Part shown: piece by piece, positions 29,071 through 38,182 of the stretch
Position numbering within the stretch: the first letter of the stretch is position 1
Layout of the letters: each line of letters begins with the position of its first letter
Origin: an uncultured Croceicoccus sp.
GTDB lineage: Bacteria; Pseudomonadota; Alphaproteobacteria; Sphingomonadales; Sphingomonadaceae
Length of the DNA stretch: 64,000 nucleotides
NCBI RefSeq assembly: GCF_947496385.1
Contig: NZ_CANMCP010000004.1
Location: 294,922-358,921 of the forward strand
Direction of reading: 5' to 3'
Notes under the pieces: generated by a model
What the model was told of the DNA's origin: nothing
Seen by the model: the letters and a program-made list of their open reading frames with translations, nothing else
Database searches by the model: none
Made by a program: the position numbers and the translations under genes

Positions 29071-29747
29071 AACCATGGGTGCAGCAATGGCGCGAATGGT
29101 CGCTCTCCTATCGCGAGCGGGGCCGGTATACGCCGGTAGGGGTCGCGTTTCACTGGACCATGGCGGCGGTGGTCACATGGCAGCTCGCGACCGGCTGGTG
29201 GATGCAGCGCTATCTTGTCGGGGCGGCAAAGCTCGACGCCTATGAACGCCATTCCGCCATCGGGCTGACGCTGCTGGCGCTGGGTGCGCTGCGGCTGCTG
29301 TGGCGGCTGATCGTGCCGGGGCCGATCAACGATGCGGACCGGATGGGATGGAAGACGACCGTGGCGCATGCGATCCACGCGGTGTTCTACCTGTTTTTCG
29401 TGCTGTTGCCGGTGTCGGGATGGGCGATGTGGTCCGCGATTCAGCCGGCGCGCCCGCTCCGGCTGGCAGGGATCGTGCCGGTTCCACCCATGCCGTTTCA
29501 GGACATGTCGCCGGCGTGGCAATTCTTCATCCTCGATTTCGCGCAGGATGTTCATGTCGCCTGCGTCGTGGTGCTGTCCCTGCTGATCCCCGCGCATGCG
29601 CTTGCGGCGATCAAGCATCATTACTGGGACCGGGACGACGTGCTCAAGGGCATGATGCCGGAGGTGCCCGATACCCACTGGCACCCGGCAGGCCCGAACT
29701 ATAGCCGGCGAGATGCGCCATCTCCCGCTCCGTCAGAAGACGGCTGA
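29067..29747 (+). CDS. Cytochrome b561-like protein
   Basis: RGRYTPVGVAFHWTMAAVVTWQLATGWWM, ERHSAIGLTLLALGALRLLWR, HALAAIKHHYWDRDDVLKGM. Confidence 0.88.
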   Translation: MKPWVQQWREWSLSYRERGRYTPVGVAFHWTMAAVVTWQLATGWWMQRYLVGAAKLDAYERHSAIGLTLLALGALRLLWRLIVPGPINDADRMGWKTTVAHAIHAVFYLFFVLLPVSGWAMWSAIQPARPLRLAGIVPVPPMPFQDMSPAWQFFILDFAQDVHVACVVVLSLLIPAHALAAIKHHYWDRDDVLKGMMPEVPDTHWHPAGPNYSRRDAPSPAPSEDG

Positions 29748-30333
29748 CCGCTGTCATCGCGTCGCTCGCGCCATAACGTTCGCCGTTCGCCCATTGGTGC
29801 AGCTGCGCCTCGACATAGGGGGCAGGCTGATGGGCGAGCGGGGGATTGCCGGCGCCCACGCCCGCACCATCCGCGCCGTGGCACGTCGCACAGGCCGGCA
29901 GTCCGCGCGCCGGATCGCCGCGTTGATACAGCGTCGCCGCGGCGCAATCGCCCGCCGCCAGATCCTCACCCGCCGCGTCGGGCACGGGGAGGGCGGCATA
30001 GTAATTCGCGACCTTTTCCCGCGCCGGCCAATCGAGCTGATCCGCGATCCACACCATCTGCGGGTGGCGCCGCTGCCCTTGCGCGAAATATTCGAGTTGC
30101 CGCAGCTGATAGCCGGGATCCAGCCCGGCGAGCCGCGGCACGAGATTCCCGTCGCCTTCGCCGTTCAGCCCATGACACGTCGCGCAGGCCCCGCGCGCAC
30201 CGGCGTCGCCCCCGCTCAACGCGATGATTTCCCCCGTGGTTTCAAACGCGCTCGTCGCCGGCATGTCCTTGCCGCACGCGACAAGGGATGCCACCATCGG
30301 CAGGACAGCGAGCAGGGCGGGCCATTTGTGCAT
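29644..30333 (-). CDS. Dihaem c-type cytochrome (c4-like)
   Basis: Two CXXCH motifs (CATCHGLNG, CATCHGADG); LVACGK lipobox-like N-term. Confidence 0.88.
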   Translation of the reverse strand: MHKWPALLAVLPMVASLVACGKDMPATSAFETTGEIIALSGGDAGARGACATCHGLNGEGDGNLVPRLAGLDPGYQLRQLEYFAQGQRRHPQMVWIADQLDWPAREKVANYYAALPVPDAAGEDLAAGDCAAATLYQRGDPARGLPACATCHGADGAGVGAGNPPLAHQPAPYVEAQLHQWANGERYGASDAMTAVSRLLTEREMAHLAGYSSGLPGASGYRAPPASCP

Positions 30334-30390
30334 CGTCCATGGGAACCGCCGTGCAAACGCGACGGTTCCCGAAGCCTTGGGGGTAATATC

Positions 30391-30774
30391 GTGACACGCG
30401 CGTTTTCGTCCATGGCCCTGTCCGTCATGCTGTGTGCCTGTCTTGCCGGGTGCAAGCAGCCGCCCGGCCCGCGCTACGTCCCCGACGAGGCCGCCGCCGC
30501 GCGCGGGCGCGCCGCGATCGAACGGGTCGGCTGCGGCGCGTGTCATGCCATTCCCGGCATCGGCTGGCCCAGGGGGCGCACCGGTCCCTCGCTCGACGGA
30601 TTTCGCGACATCGGCCTCATTGCCGGTGCGCTTCCCAACACGCCGGCCAATCTCGCCGCCTTCGTGCGCAATGCGCCGCGGGTAAAGCCCGGCTCCACCA
30701 TGCCCGCCATGCCGTTGAGCGAAGAAGAGTCTCGCGATGTGGCGGCATATCTTTATGGTCTCGACGATGAATAG
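30391..30774 (+). CDS. Monohaem c-type cytochrome, probable lipoprotein
   Basis: CACLAGC lipobox, VGCGACHAIPGIGWPRGRTGPSLDGF; GTG start. Confidence 0.8.
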   Translation: MTRAFSSMALSVMLCACLAGCKQPPGPRYVPDEAAAARGRAAIERVGCGACHAIPGIGWPRGRTGPSLDGFRDIGLIAGALPNTPANLAAFVRNAPRVKPGSTMPAMPLSEEESRDVAAYLYGLDDE

Positions 30775-31804
30775 CAGCACGACAGATGTCTTCGATGCCT
30801 GGTGGGGCTGGCCGCCGCCGGTTCTCGACCCCGCCGGGCCATATGCGGACAATGTGGTCGTGCTGGCGTGGGCGCTGTTCGCGATGGGGGTGATCGTCAC
30901 CGGCATCGTGGTCGTCGCGCTTTACGTCGCGATCCGCGGCCCCGCGCGGTGGAAGGCGAAGCTCGGCGGCGAAAGGCTGGTGTGGATCGGCGGGGTCGCA
31001 TTTCCCGGCGTGGTGCTGACCTGCCTGCTGGTGTGGGGGTTGTGGCTGACGTCCTCGCTCACGCAGCCGATGCCGGATGGGGCCATGCGGGTGCGGGTCA
31101 CCGGCTACATGTGGTGGTTCGACGTCGAATATCTCGGCCCCGATGGCGATGTGATCATGCGCGACGCGAACGAGCTGCATATCCCGGTCGGGCAGCCGGT
31201 CGTGGTGGAGCTTCAAAGCGAGGACGTGATCCACAGCTTCTGGGTGCCGAACCTGTCGGGCAAGGAGGACATGATTCCCGGCCGCACCAACGAATTGGTG
31301 ATCGAGGCGGATCGTCCGGGCCGTTTCGGCGGGGTCTGCGCCGAATATTGCGGCGGCCCGCATGCGTTGATGGGTTTTGTCGCGGTGGCGCATGAACAGG
31401 CGGACTGGGCCGCGTGGCTGGCGGGGCGGAGCATGACGCCGCCCGCCATCGCGGAGCAGGACGTGCCGGGCACGGTGCCCGCCCTCCGCCCCGCCGCGGC
31501 CGCCGATGCCGCAGATGACGCGGCGATCGCGGCGAACGGGCGCACGCTGTTCATGGAAAGCGGGTGCGCGGCGTGCCACCGGGTCGCGGGGACCGAGGCG
31601 AACGGCATCGCCGGCCCGGATCTCACCCATGTGGGGAGCAGGCTGACGCTGGGCGCGGGGATATTGCCGAACAATCGCGGCACCATGATCGGGTGGATCG
31701 GGGACAGCCAATCGATCAAGCCGGGCAATCGCATGCCGAGTTACGACATGCTCTCCGCCGATGAACTGACCGCCATCGCCATCTGGCTGGAACAGCAGCG
31801 ATGA
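30767..31804 (+). CDS. coxB: Cytochrome c oxidase subunit II with fused cytochrome c domain
   Basis: CuA motif CAEYCGGPHALMGF; SGCAACHRVAG haem site. Confidence 0.92.
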   Translation: MNSSTTDVFDAWWGWPPPVLDPAGPYADNVVVLAWALFAMGVIVTGIVVVALYVAIRGPARWKAKLGGERLVWIGGVAFPGVVLTCLLVWGLWLTSSLTQPMPDGAMRVRVTGYMWWFDVEYLGPDGDVIMRDANELHIPVGQPVVVELQSEDVIHSFWVPNLSGKEDMIPGRTNELVIEADRPGRFGGVCAEYCGGPHALMGFVAVAHEQADWAAWLAGRSMTPPAIAEQDVPGTVPALRPAAAADAADDAAIAANGRTLFMESGCAACHRVAGTEANGIAGPDLTHVGSRLTLGAGILPNNRGTMIGWIGDSQSIKPGNRMPSYDMLSADELTAIAIWLEQQR

Positions 31805-34389
31805 GCGATGCACCGCGGCCGGGCACCCGCGACGTGATGGCCGGGCGCAGGTCCGAAACAGGCTTCGATCACGCGCTCTACGCCCGCTTCCCGACGCAGG
31901 AGCCGCGCCCCGATGGCGAGGTCGAAGAGCTGGAGAAGATCTGGGACAACCCCAGGGGCTGGGGCCTGCTGACCGTCGTCAACAACAATTACATCGGTTT
32001 CTTCTACGTCGCGACGGCGTTCCTGTTCTTCCTCCTGGCCGGCGTGCTCGCGCTGGGCATGCGGATACAGCTGGCCGCGCCGATGCAGGATTTACTGCCG
32101 CAGGACACCTATAACCAGTTCTTCACCATGCATGGCACGGTGATGATGTTCCTGTTCGCCGTGCCCATGGTGGAGGCGATCGGCGTGATGCTGCTGCCGC
32201 AGATGCTGGCCGCGCGCGACCTGCCGTTTCCGCGATTGTCGGCCTATGCGTTCTGGGCGTATTGCGTGGGCGGGCTGTGCTTCTTCGCGAGCATTTTCGT
32301 CGGCCTTGCGCCCGATGGCGGGTGGTTCATGTATCCGCCGCTCACCTCCATCGCCTACAGCCCGGAAATCAACACCGATTTCTGGTTGCTGGGCATCGGC
32401 TTCATCGAGATCAGCGCGATTGCCGGCGCGATCGAGATCATCGTTGGCGTGCTTCGCACCCGTGCGCCGGGGATGACGCTCGACCGGATGCCGATGTTCG
32501 CCTGGGCGATGCTGGTGTTCGCGGTGATGATCGTCGTCGCCTTTCCCAGCGTCATTCTCGGTACCTTGCTGCTCGAACTCGAACGGGCTTTCAACTGGCC
32601 TTTCTTCGATCCGACGCGCGGCGGCGATCCGCTCTTGTGGCAACACCTGTTCTGGTTCTTCGGCCATCCGGAGGTCTATATCATCTTCCTGCCCGCCGCC
32701 GGGTTGATGAGCATGATGGTTGCCACCGTCGCGCGCACGCCATTGGTGGGGTACCGGCTCAACGTGCTGGCGCTGGTGGCGACGGGGTTCATCAGCTTTG
32801 GCGTGTGGGCGCATCACATGTTCGCGACCGGCATGCCGCGCGTATCGACGGGATATTTCAGCGCGGCCAGCATGGCGGTCAGCCTGCCCGCCGGGATACA
32901 GGTGTTCTGCTGGATCGCGACGCTGGCGGCGGGGCGCATCCGGTGGTCGACGCCCGCGCTGTTCGTGGTGGGCAGCATCGTCGTGTTCGTGATGGGCGGG
33001 CTTACCGGCGTGATGGTCGGCATGGTCCCGTTCGACTGGCAGGCGCACGACAGCTATTTCATCGTCGCGCATCTGCATTACGTGCTGCTGGGCGGGATGG
33101 TTTTTCCCATGTTCGCCGCGTTCTATTACTGGAACGGGATGACGTCGAAGAACGCGTTGTCGGAACGGCGCGGGAAATGGGTGTTCTGGCTGATGTTCAC
33201 CGGGCTGCACATCACGTTTCTGCCGATGCATCTCACCGGGTTCATGGGGATGCCGCGCCGCGTCTATACCTATCTGCCGGGGCGGGGGCTGGAATGGCTC
33301 AACCTTGTATCCACCATCGGCGCGTTCGTCCTTGCGGCGGGGGTGTGCCTGTTCCTCTACGACCTGGTGCGCCGGTTCCGGTTCACCACGGACGAGGATG
33401 CGGGCAATGTCTATGGCGGCGGCACGCTGGAATGGTTGCCGACGGGGATGTATTCGACCCGCTCGATCCCGCTGGTGAAAAGCCGGGAGCCGATGTGGGA
33501 CGATCCGGAGCTTGGCGATGATGTCGCCGCGGGCCGCTATTTCCTGCCCAATAGCGCGACGGGCCTGCGCGAAACGCTCATTACTTCGCCCATCAATGCG
33601 GAGCCGCAATATATTCAGCTCATGCCCGGCCCGTCGGCATGGCCGGTGGCATCGGCGGTGTTTACCGCGGGCTTCTTCCTCGCGCTGACCGTGCAGGCCT
33701 ATGTGTTTTCGGCGGTGAGCGGCGTGCTCGCCGTTGCCTGCATCCTGCGCTGGCTGTGGGAAACGGACCGTCCGATCGAACAGGACCATGCCGATATCGG
33801 CGGCGGGATCACCGTGCCCATCGCGATCACCGGGCCATCCTCGCACGGGTGGTGGGCGCTCAACACGGTCATGGTGGTCATGGGCATGATCGTGTTCATG
33901 GCGCTGTTCAGCTATCTCTATCTCTTCGGCATCAATCCCGAATTCTGGATCGCGCCGCCGGATGTGTTGCAGACGGCGGGGATCGTGGTCCTGCTTGTCG
34001 CGGCGTTTGCGGCGGCGTGGCTGTCGCGGCGGATCCTCGCGGCAAAGGCGCGCGGCGAATTTCCGGGGCAGGGGCCGTGGCTCATGGCGGTCATCGCGGC
34101 GGCGCTGCTGTGCGTTGCGGGGTGGTGGGACTGGACCGGGTGGCGGGGCGCCGGGCTCGACCCTTCGGCCAGCGGTCAGGGGGCTACGGTCTTCGGCCTG
34201 CTCGCGTTTCAGGCCTGCAGCGCTGGCATCGCGGCGATCATGGCGCTCTATCTCGGCTATCGCAGCGGCAGGGGGCTCCTCGTCGCGCCGTCGAGCGTCA
34301 CGCTCGACATCGTGGTGCGCTTCATCGGCTATGCCGCGGTGCAGGGGCTTGTCATCGCGCTTGTCGTGCGACTGTTTCCGGGGGGCTGA
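31801..34389 (+). CDS. ctaD: Cytochrome c oxidase subunit I fused to a subunit III-like C-terminal domain
   Basis: WQHLFWFFGHPEVYIIFLP, WAHHMFATG, HDSYFIVAHLHYVLLGG; C-term SSHGWWALNTVMVVMGMIVFMALFSYLYLF. Confidence 0.92.
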   Translation: MSDAPRPGTRDVMAGRRSETGFDHALYARFPTQEPRPDGEVEELEKIWDNPRGWGLLTVVNNNYIGFFYVATAFLFFLLAGVLALGMRIQLAAPMQDLLPQDTYNQFFTMHGTVMMFLFAVPMVEAIGVMLLPQMLAARDLPFPRLSAYAFWAYCVGGLCFFASIFVGLAPDGGWFMYPPLTSIAYSPEINTDFWLLGIGFIEISAIAGAIEIIVGVLRTRAPGMTLDRMPMFAWAMLVFAVMIVVAFPSVILGTLLLELERAFNWPFFDPTRGGDPLLWQHLFWFFGHPEVYIIFLPAAGLMSMMVATVARTPLVGYRLNVLALVATGFISFGVWAHHMFATGMPRVSTGYFSAASMAVSLPAGIQVFCWIATLAAGRIRWSTPALFVVGSIVVFVMGGLTGVMVGMVPFDWQAHDSYFIVAHLHYVLLGGMVFPMFAAFYYWNGMTSKNALSERRGKWVFWLMFTGLHITFLPMHLTGFMGMPRRVYTYLPGRGLEWLNLVSTIGAFVLAAGVCLFLYDLVRRFRFTTDEDAGNVYGGGTLEWLPTGMYSTRSIPLVKSREPMWDDPELGDDVAAGRYFLPNSATGLRETLITSPINAEPQYIQLMPGPSAWPVASAVFTAGFFLALTVQAYVFSAVSGVLAVACILRWLWETDRPIEQDHADIGGGITVPIAITGPSSHGWWALNTVMVVMGMIVFMALFSYLYLFGINPEFWIAPPDVLQTAGIVVLLVAAFAAAWLSRRILAAKARGEFPGQGPWLMAVIAAALLCVAGWWDWTGWRGAGLDPSASGQGATVFGLLAFQACSAGIAAIMALYLGYRSGRGLLVAPSSVTLDIVVRFIGYAAVQGLVIALVVRLFPGG

Positions 34390-34392
34390 CGG

Positions 34393-34671
34393 GTGGCAGA
34401 TTATCGCAACGATATCGACTGGCTGACCCCGGCGCTGGCGCTTGGCGTGTGGGCGGCGCATTTCTCGCTGTCCTGGGCCGGCAGCAGCATTTTTCCAGGG
34501 CAGGTCGCCGCGCGGGTGGTCGGGATCGGCCTCGCGCTGCCCGCGCTTTTCGCGATGGCATGGCTCTGGCGGCGGGCCGGGGCGGGGCCGATGCGTTCCG
34601 TGCCCCGGCTGGGCATCGCGATTGCGGCGACGGGCGTGGTGTTCACCGTGCTCCCGGCCCTCTTCGGCTAG
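34393..34671 (+). CDS. Small membrane protein linked to oxidase operon
   Basis: 92 aa, three hydrophobic segments, GTG start 3 bp after coxI. Confidence 0.6.
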   Translation: MADYRNDIDWLTPALALGVWAAHFSLSWAGSSIFPGQVAARVVGIGLALPALFAMAWLWRRAGAGPMRSVPRLGIAIAATGVVFTVLPALFG

Positions 34672-34674
34672 GCG

Positions 34675-35316
34675 CTATTGCGAATTGCCGCCGAGAAGGC
34701 CGCTATTGCCCGCAAGGCCAAGCCCCGCGCCGATCGACACCACGCCGACACCCAGCGCGATCAGCATGAGCAGCCCGTCGCGAACCAGCAGCGCAAGACC
34801 GAAGGCGATGATGGCGGCCATCGGCGCGGTGCTGGCAAACGGCACGAATTCGAGTGGCGGCACGGTCAGGCACAGGAGAATCACGATGGCGGCGGCAATG
34901 CGCGGCCAGATGCCGGTCACGAAACGCGGCAGGCGCCCGTGGAACCACCGGTCCAGCCAGTTCGCCAGCCCGCCCAGCTTGTCCGCCGCCTTGTGAAGCT
35001 TTCCGGCCGAAATCGCGCGTTTCTGAACGAGTTGCGGAAGCCAGAGATGCTCCTTGCCGATGAGCAATTGCGCGGCGACCAGCGCGACGATCGTGGCAAG
35101 CAAGGTCGGCACGCCGGGAATACCGCCGACCGGGCTGATCTCGATCATCGCGGGCAGCATCATTGCCGGGCCATAGGACCTGTCCCCGACGGTATCGAGT
35201 ACATCGCCGATGGAGACCTTGTCCTGCCGATCCGCGAGCGAACGCAGCATGTCGAGGATCTCGCCGACCGAGTGAATCTCGTCGCCGGTATGATCGCCTG
35301 TATTCGCGGTGCGCAT
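34675..35316 (-). CDS. Exopolysaccharide biosynthesis protein ExoD family
   Basis: DVLDTVGDRSYGPAMMLPAMIEISPVGGIPGVPTLLA; WPRIAAAIVILLCLTVPPLEFVPFAST. Confidence 0.88.
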   Translation of the reverse strand: MRTANTGDHTGDEIHSVGEILDMLRSLADRQDKVSIGDVLDTVGDRSYGPAMMLPAMIEISPVGGIPGVPTLLATIVALVAAQLLIGKEHLWLPQLVQKRAISAGKLHKAADKLGGLANWLDRWFHGRLPRFVTGIWPRIAAAIVILLCLTVPPLEFVPFASTAPMAAIIAFGLALLVRDGLLMLIALGVGVVSIGAGLGLAGNSGLLGGNSQ

Positions 35317-35523
35317 CGCGCCGTCCTCCTCAACCCGTTAAATGACATCAAGCGGCGACGTTCGCAGCAGCCGCGTATAACATCGGCATGCGAACGGGGG
35401 CGTGTCTCCGCGTGTCCTCGCAGGAGGTAATGAACACAGGCGCTTGCGGTTTCCAAACCGCCCGGCGCGCGTCGCCCCTGGCAGGCGCCGGACGGGGACG
35501 GGAAGGCGGATTTTTGCACGGCG

Positions 35524-36315
35524 TCAGTGCCCGCGAAAATCGGGCGGACGCTTTTGCGCGAAGGCTTCGCATCCTTCCCTGAAATCCGCGGTTCCCAGCG
35601 CGAGACACTGCACATGGTTTTCCAGTGCGATCGCGGCACGCAGGCTGGGCGCCTCCAGATTGCTTCGCATGACCTGTTTCGTGTGTTTGACCGCATAGGG
35701 GCTGTTGGCGGTGATCTGCCGGGCGAGGGTGAGCGCCTCGTCCTGCAACATGTCCGGTTCGCACAATGTGGTGACGAGGCCGGTGCGATGCGCCTCCTCG
35801 GCATCGACGGCGCGCCCGGTGAGCATCATTTCAAAGGCGCGCCCGGCCCCGACGATGCGCGGCAGGTGATAGCTGATCCCGCATTCCCCCGCGCTCAGCC
35901 CGATCTTTACCGCGCCGATCAGGAATCTGGCCGTCGTGGCGGCGATGCGGATATCGGCCGCCAGCGCCATCCCCATCCCTGCGCCCACCGCCGGCCCGTT
36001 GAGCGCGGCAATGACCGGAAAGCGCGATTCCGAAATCTCGCACATCAACGCGGCAAATCGTTCCTGAAGGTCGATATTGGCGAAATTATCGGGGGCCTCT
36101 TCGCCGTCGCCCACAATCTCCTTGAGATCCAGCCCGGCACAGAAAACCCCGCCGCGAGCCGTCAGGATCAGCAGGCGCACATCGGGATCGTCCTGCAATT
36201 CGGCGATTGTGCCGCGAAGCTGCGCAACGAGGGGGAGGGTCAGGGCATTGGCCGCATCGGCCCGGTCGAGCGTGATGCGGGCGATGCCGGAATCGAGCAT
36301 GTCGCACGCGATCAT
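35524..36315 (-). CDS. Enoyl-CoA hydratase/isomerase family protein
   Basis: ARGGVFCAGLDLKEI, ALNGPAVGAGMGMALAADIRIA, ATTARFLIGAVKIGLSAGECGISYHLPRIVG. Confidence 0.9.
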   Translation of the reverse strand: MIACDMLDSGIARITLDRADAANALTLPLVAQLRGTIAELQDDPDVRLLILTARGGVFCAGLDLKEIVGDGEEAPDNFANIDLQERFAALMCEISESRFPVIAALNGPAVGAGMGMALAADIRIAATTARFLIGAVKIGLSAGECGISYHLPRIVGAGRAFEMMLTGRAVDAEEAHRTGLVTTLCEPDMLQDEALTLARQITANSPYAVKHTKQVMRSNLEAPSLRAAIALENHVQCLALGTADFREGCEAFAQKRPPDFRGH

Positions 36316-37184
36316 GATGCAGTCTCCAGCATGCGGAGCGATGTCGGCGCGCTGCACAGCCCTGCGACATCGGAAGGAACCGTGATGATGCCGCCCTTTC
36401 CGGGATTGTCCGCATTGCCGCCGGTGGACACGTAGAGCCGGGTCGGATCGTGGGCGGCGAAGGCGACGCTGACGAGGTGGGGAAAGCCCGCGCGCACCGT
36501 GTCCATGGTCGTCCCGTCGGGCGAAACGCGCACCAGCGTCCCGCTTTCCCAGCAGGCCACCCAGAGGCACCCCTCGGTATCGAGTGCGAGCCCGTCGCTG
36601 TCCGCGAAGGGAGCCAGCAGCGTGCCTTCGCCCGGCAGGCCATCCTCGCCCATCGGGTAGCGCCAGATGCCCTTGCTTGTTTCCGAATGATAGAGCCAGC
36701 GCCCGCACGCGCTGAGCGCGATACCGTTGGAGGCGAACACGTCGCGGCGTAATATGGTGACCTCGCCGGCCGCGCTCATGTGAAAGAACTGCCCCGGTTC
36801 GGGCTCCTCTCCGCGGAGAAGAATCGCCTCGAAATCGATGGTCCCTGCAAAGAAACCGCCTCTGCCGTCGCCTTCCATGTCGTTGACAGCGACGATGTCC
36901 CTGCCCTCCAGCCGGTCGAGCACCTTCGTCACGGCGCCCGATACGGGGTCGAGAGCGACGATCCCGCCGCGCCCGCTGCACAAGAGCTTGCCCGACGAAT
37001 CGAACAGCATGCCGCCCACCCATAGGCGGTCGGCGAGCATGGTTTCCACCGGTTGCCCGGGCCGCTTGCGATAGATGCCGCCGCCGGTGAGATCGCTGAA
37101 CCAGACATCGCCTTCGGCAGAGACGCGCGGCGCCTCGACAAACTCGTAACCCTCGACAAGCGTTTCGTGCACATCCTTCTCCAT
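36312..37184 (-). CDS. SMP-30/gluconolactonase family protein
   Basis: EGYEFVEAPRVSAEGDVWFSDLTGGGIYR; NDMEGDGRGGFFAGTIDF; SNGIALSACGRWLYHSET. Confidence 0.88.
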   Translation of the reverse strand: MEKDVHETLVEGYEFVEAPRVSAEGDVWFSDLTGGGIYRKRPGQPVETMLADRLWVGGMLFDSSGKLLCSGRGGIVALDPVSGAVTKVLDRLEGRDIVAVNDMEGDGRGGFFAGTIDFEAILLRGEEPEPGQFFHMSAAGEVTILRRDVFASNGIALSACGRWLYHSETSKGIWRYPMGEDGLPGEGTLLAPFADSDGLALDTEGCLWVACWESGTLVRVSPDGTTMDTVRAGFPHLVSVAFAAHDPTRLYVSTGGNADNPGKGGIITVPSDVAGLCSAPTSLRMLETAS

Positions 37185-37271
37185 CCTCGTGTTTCTTGTT
37201 TTCGTAACTGCTTTGGGCGCCAACGGTTCTGCGTGCTGGTAAAACACCGGCATCGCGGATAATCGGGCCGG

Positions 37272-37982
37272 GTGCCTATTCTCCGCGACCCGAACGCCCC
37301 TTTTGGCGCCATTCCGTTCGAGCCTGATCCCATCCGCTGGATGAAAGACAGCGCCGTTTTCGAACGGCCGCGTCAACAACGCAGCCGCGATGCGCTGGGC
37401 CGGATCATCGTTGCGGCGCTCCGCCTGTTTTCCGAAAGCGGGTTCGAGGCGACTCGCGTCGCCGACGTCGCGGCCGAGGCGGAGGTTCCGGTCGGCACGG
37501 TGTACAAGCATTTCGCCGACAAGGATGCGCTGCTCGCCGCGATCGTCGATGGGTATCGGCGTTGCCGGATGCAGGAGATCCGCGCGCTTTGCACCTCGGA
37601 TGCGGCCATGGCGGCGAGCCCGCGCGCGCTTGTATCGCTGCATCTCGATATCGTGTTCAGTGCGTTCACGCTCGATTCGGGCCTGCTGCGGCTGATCGAG
37701 CGGCGCCGGCTCGAGGATTCCGCCACCCATCAGGACCAGAGCGCCGCCAATGAGATCGTCGCGACGCTGATCGCGGACCGGCTGGTGGAAAAAATGCCGG
37801 AAAGGGATCCGGCACAGCTGCGCCGGGAGGTTCACTATGCCCATTCGATCATTCGCGGGGCGGTGGTCTGGTCCGAGCTTCCCGCAGGCGGCGAGCTGGG
37901 GAAGGGGCTGCGCGTGACGGACATCGAGTTCGCGCGCCAGGCGTTGCTGATGGCGCTGCGCTACCTCCGCATTCCCGAGTAA
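37272..37982 (+). CDS. TetR/AcrR family transcriptional regulator
   Basis: RQQRSRDALGRIIVAALRLFSESGFEATRVADVAAEAEVPVGTVYKHFADKDALLAAIV. Confidence 0.9.
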   Translation: MPILRDPNAPFGAIPFEPDPIRWMKDSAVFERPRQQRSRDALGRIIVAALRLFSESGFEATRVADVAAEAEVPVGTVYKHFADKDALLAAIVDGYRRCRMQEIRALCTSDAAMAASPRALVSLHLDIVFSAFTLDSGLLRLIERRRLEDSATHQDQSAANEIVATLIADRLVEKMPERDPAQLRREVHYAHSIIRGAVVWSELPAGGELGKGLRVTDIEFARQALLMALRYLRIPE

Positions 37983-38182
37983 AGCACCCCCGTTACCACA
38001 GGACCGCCCGGGAACAGGCCGCGCGAAAGCGAACGGCCCGAAGCCTGTGGGACGGTTCCGACCGGCCCTGCCTGCGCTCGATTTACCATCTTGACCCATG
38101 GCGGACGTTGCATCATCCTCAAAGAAAATGAACATGAAATCATATTCACGTAATATGTGACTCAGGTGAGAGGATATAGTCA

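Noticed and set aside
32092-34461. 789-aa minus-strand ORF
   Set aside because: Antisense shadow of the CoxI-III gene, His/Arg-rich, no recognisable fold.
35446-35461. Hairpin GCGGTTTCCAAACCGC considered as operator/terminator
   Set aside because: Short stem with tiny loop, no T-run and no clear gene association beyond intergenic position.
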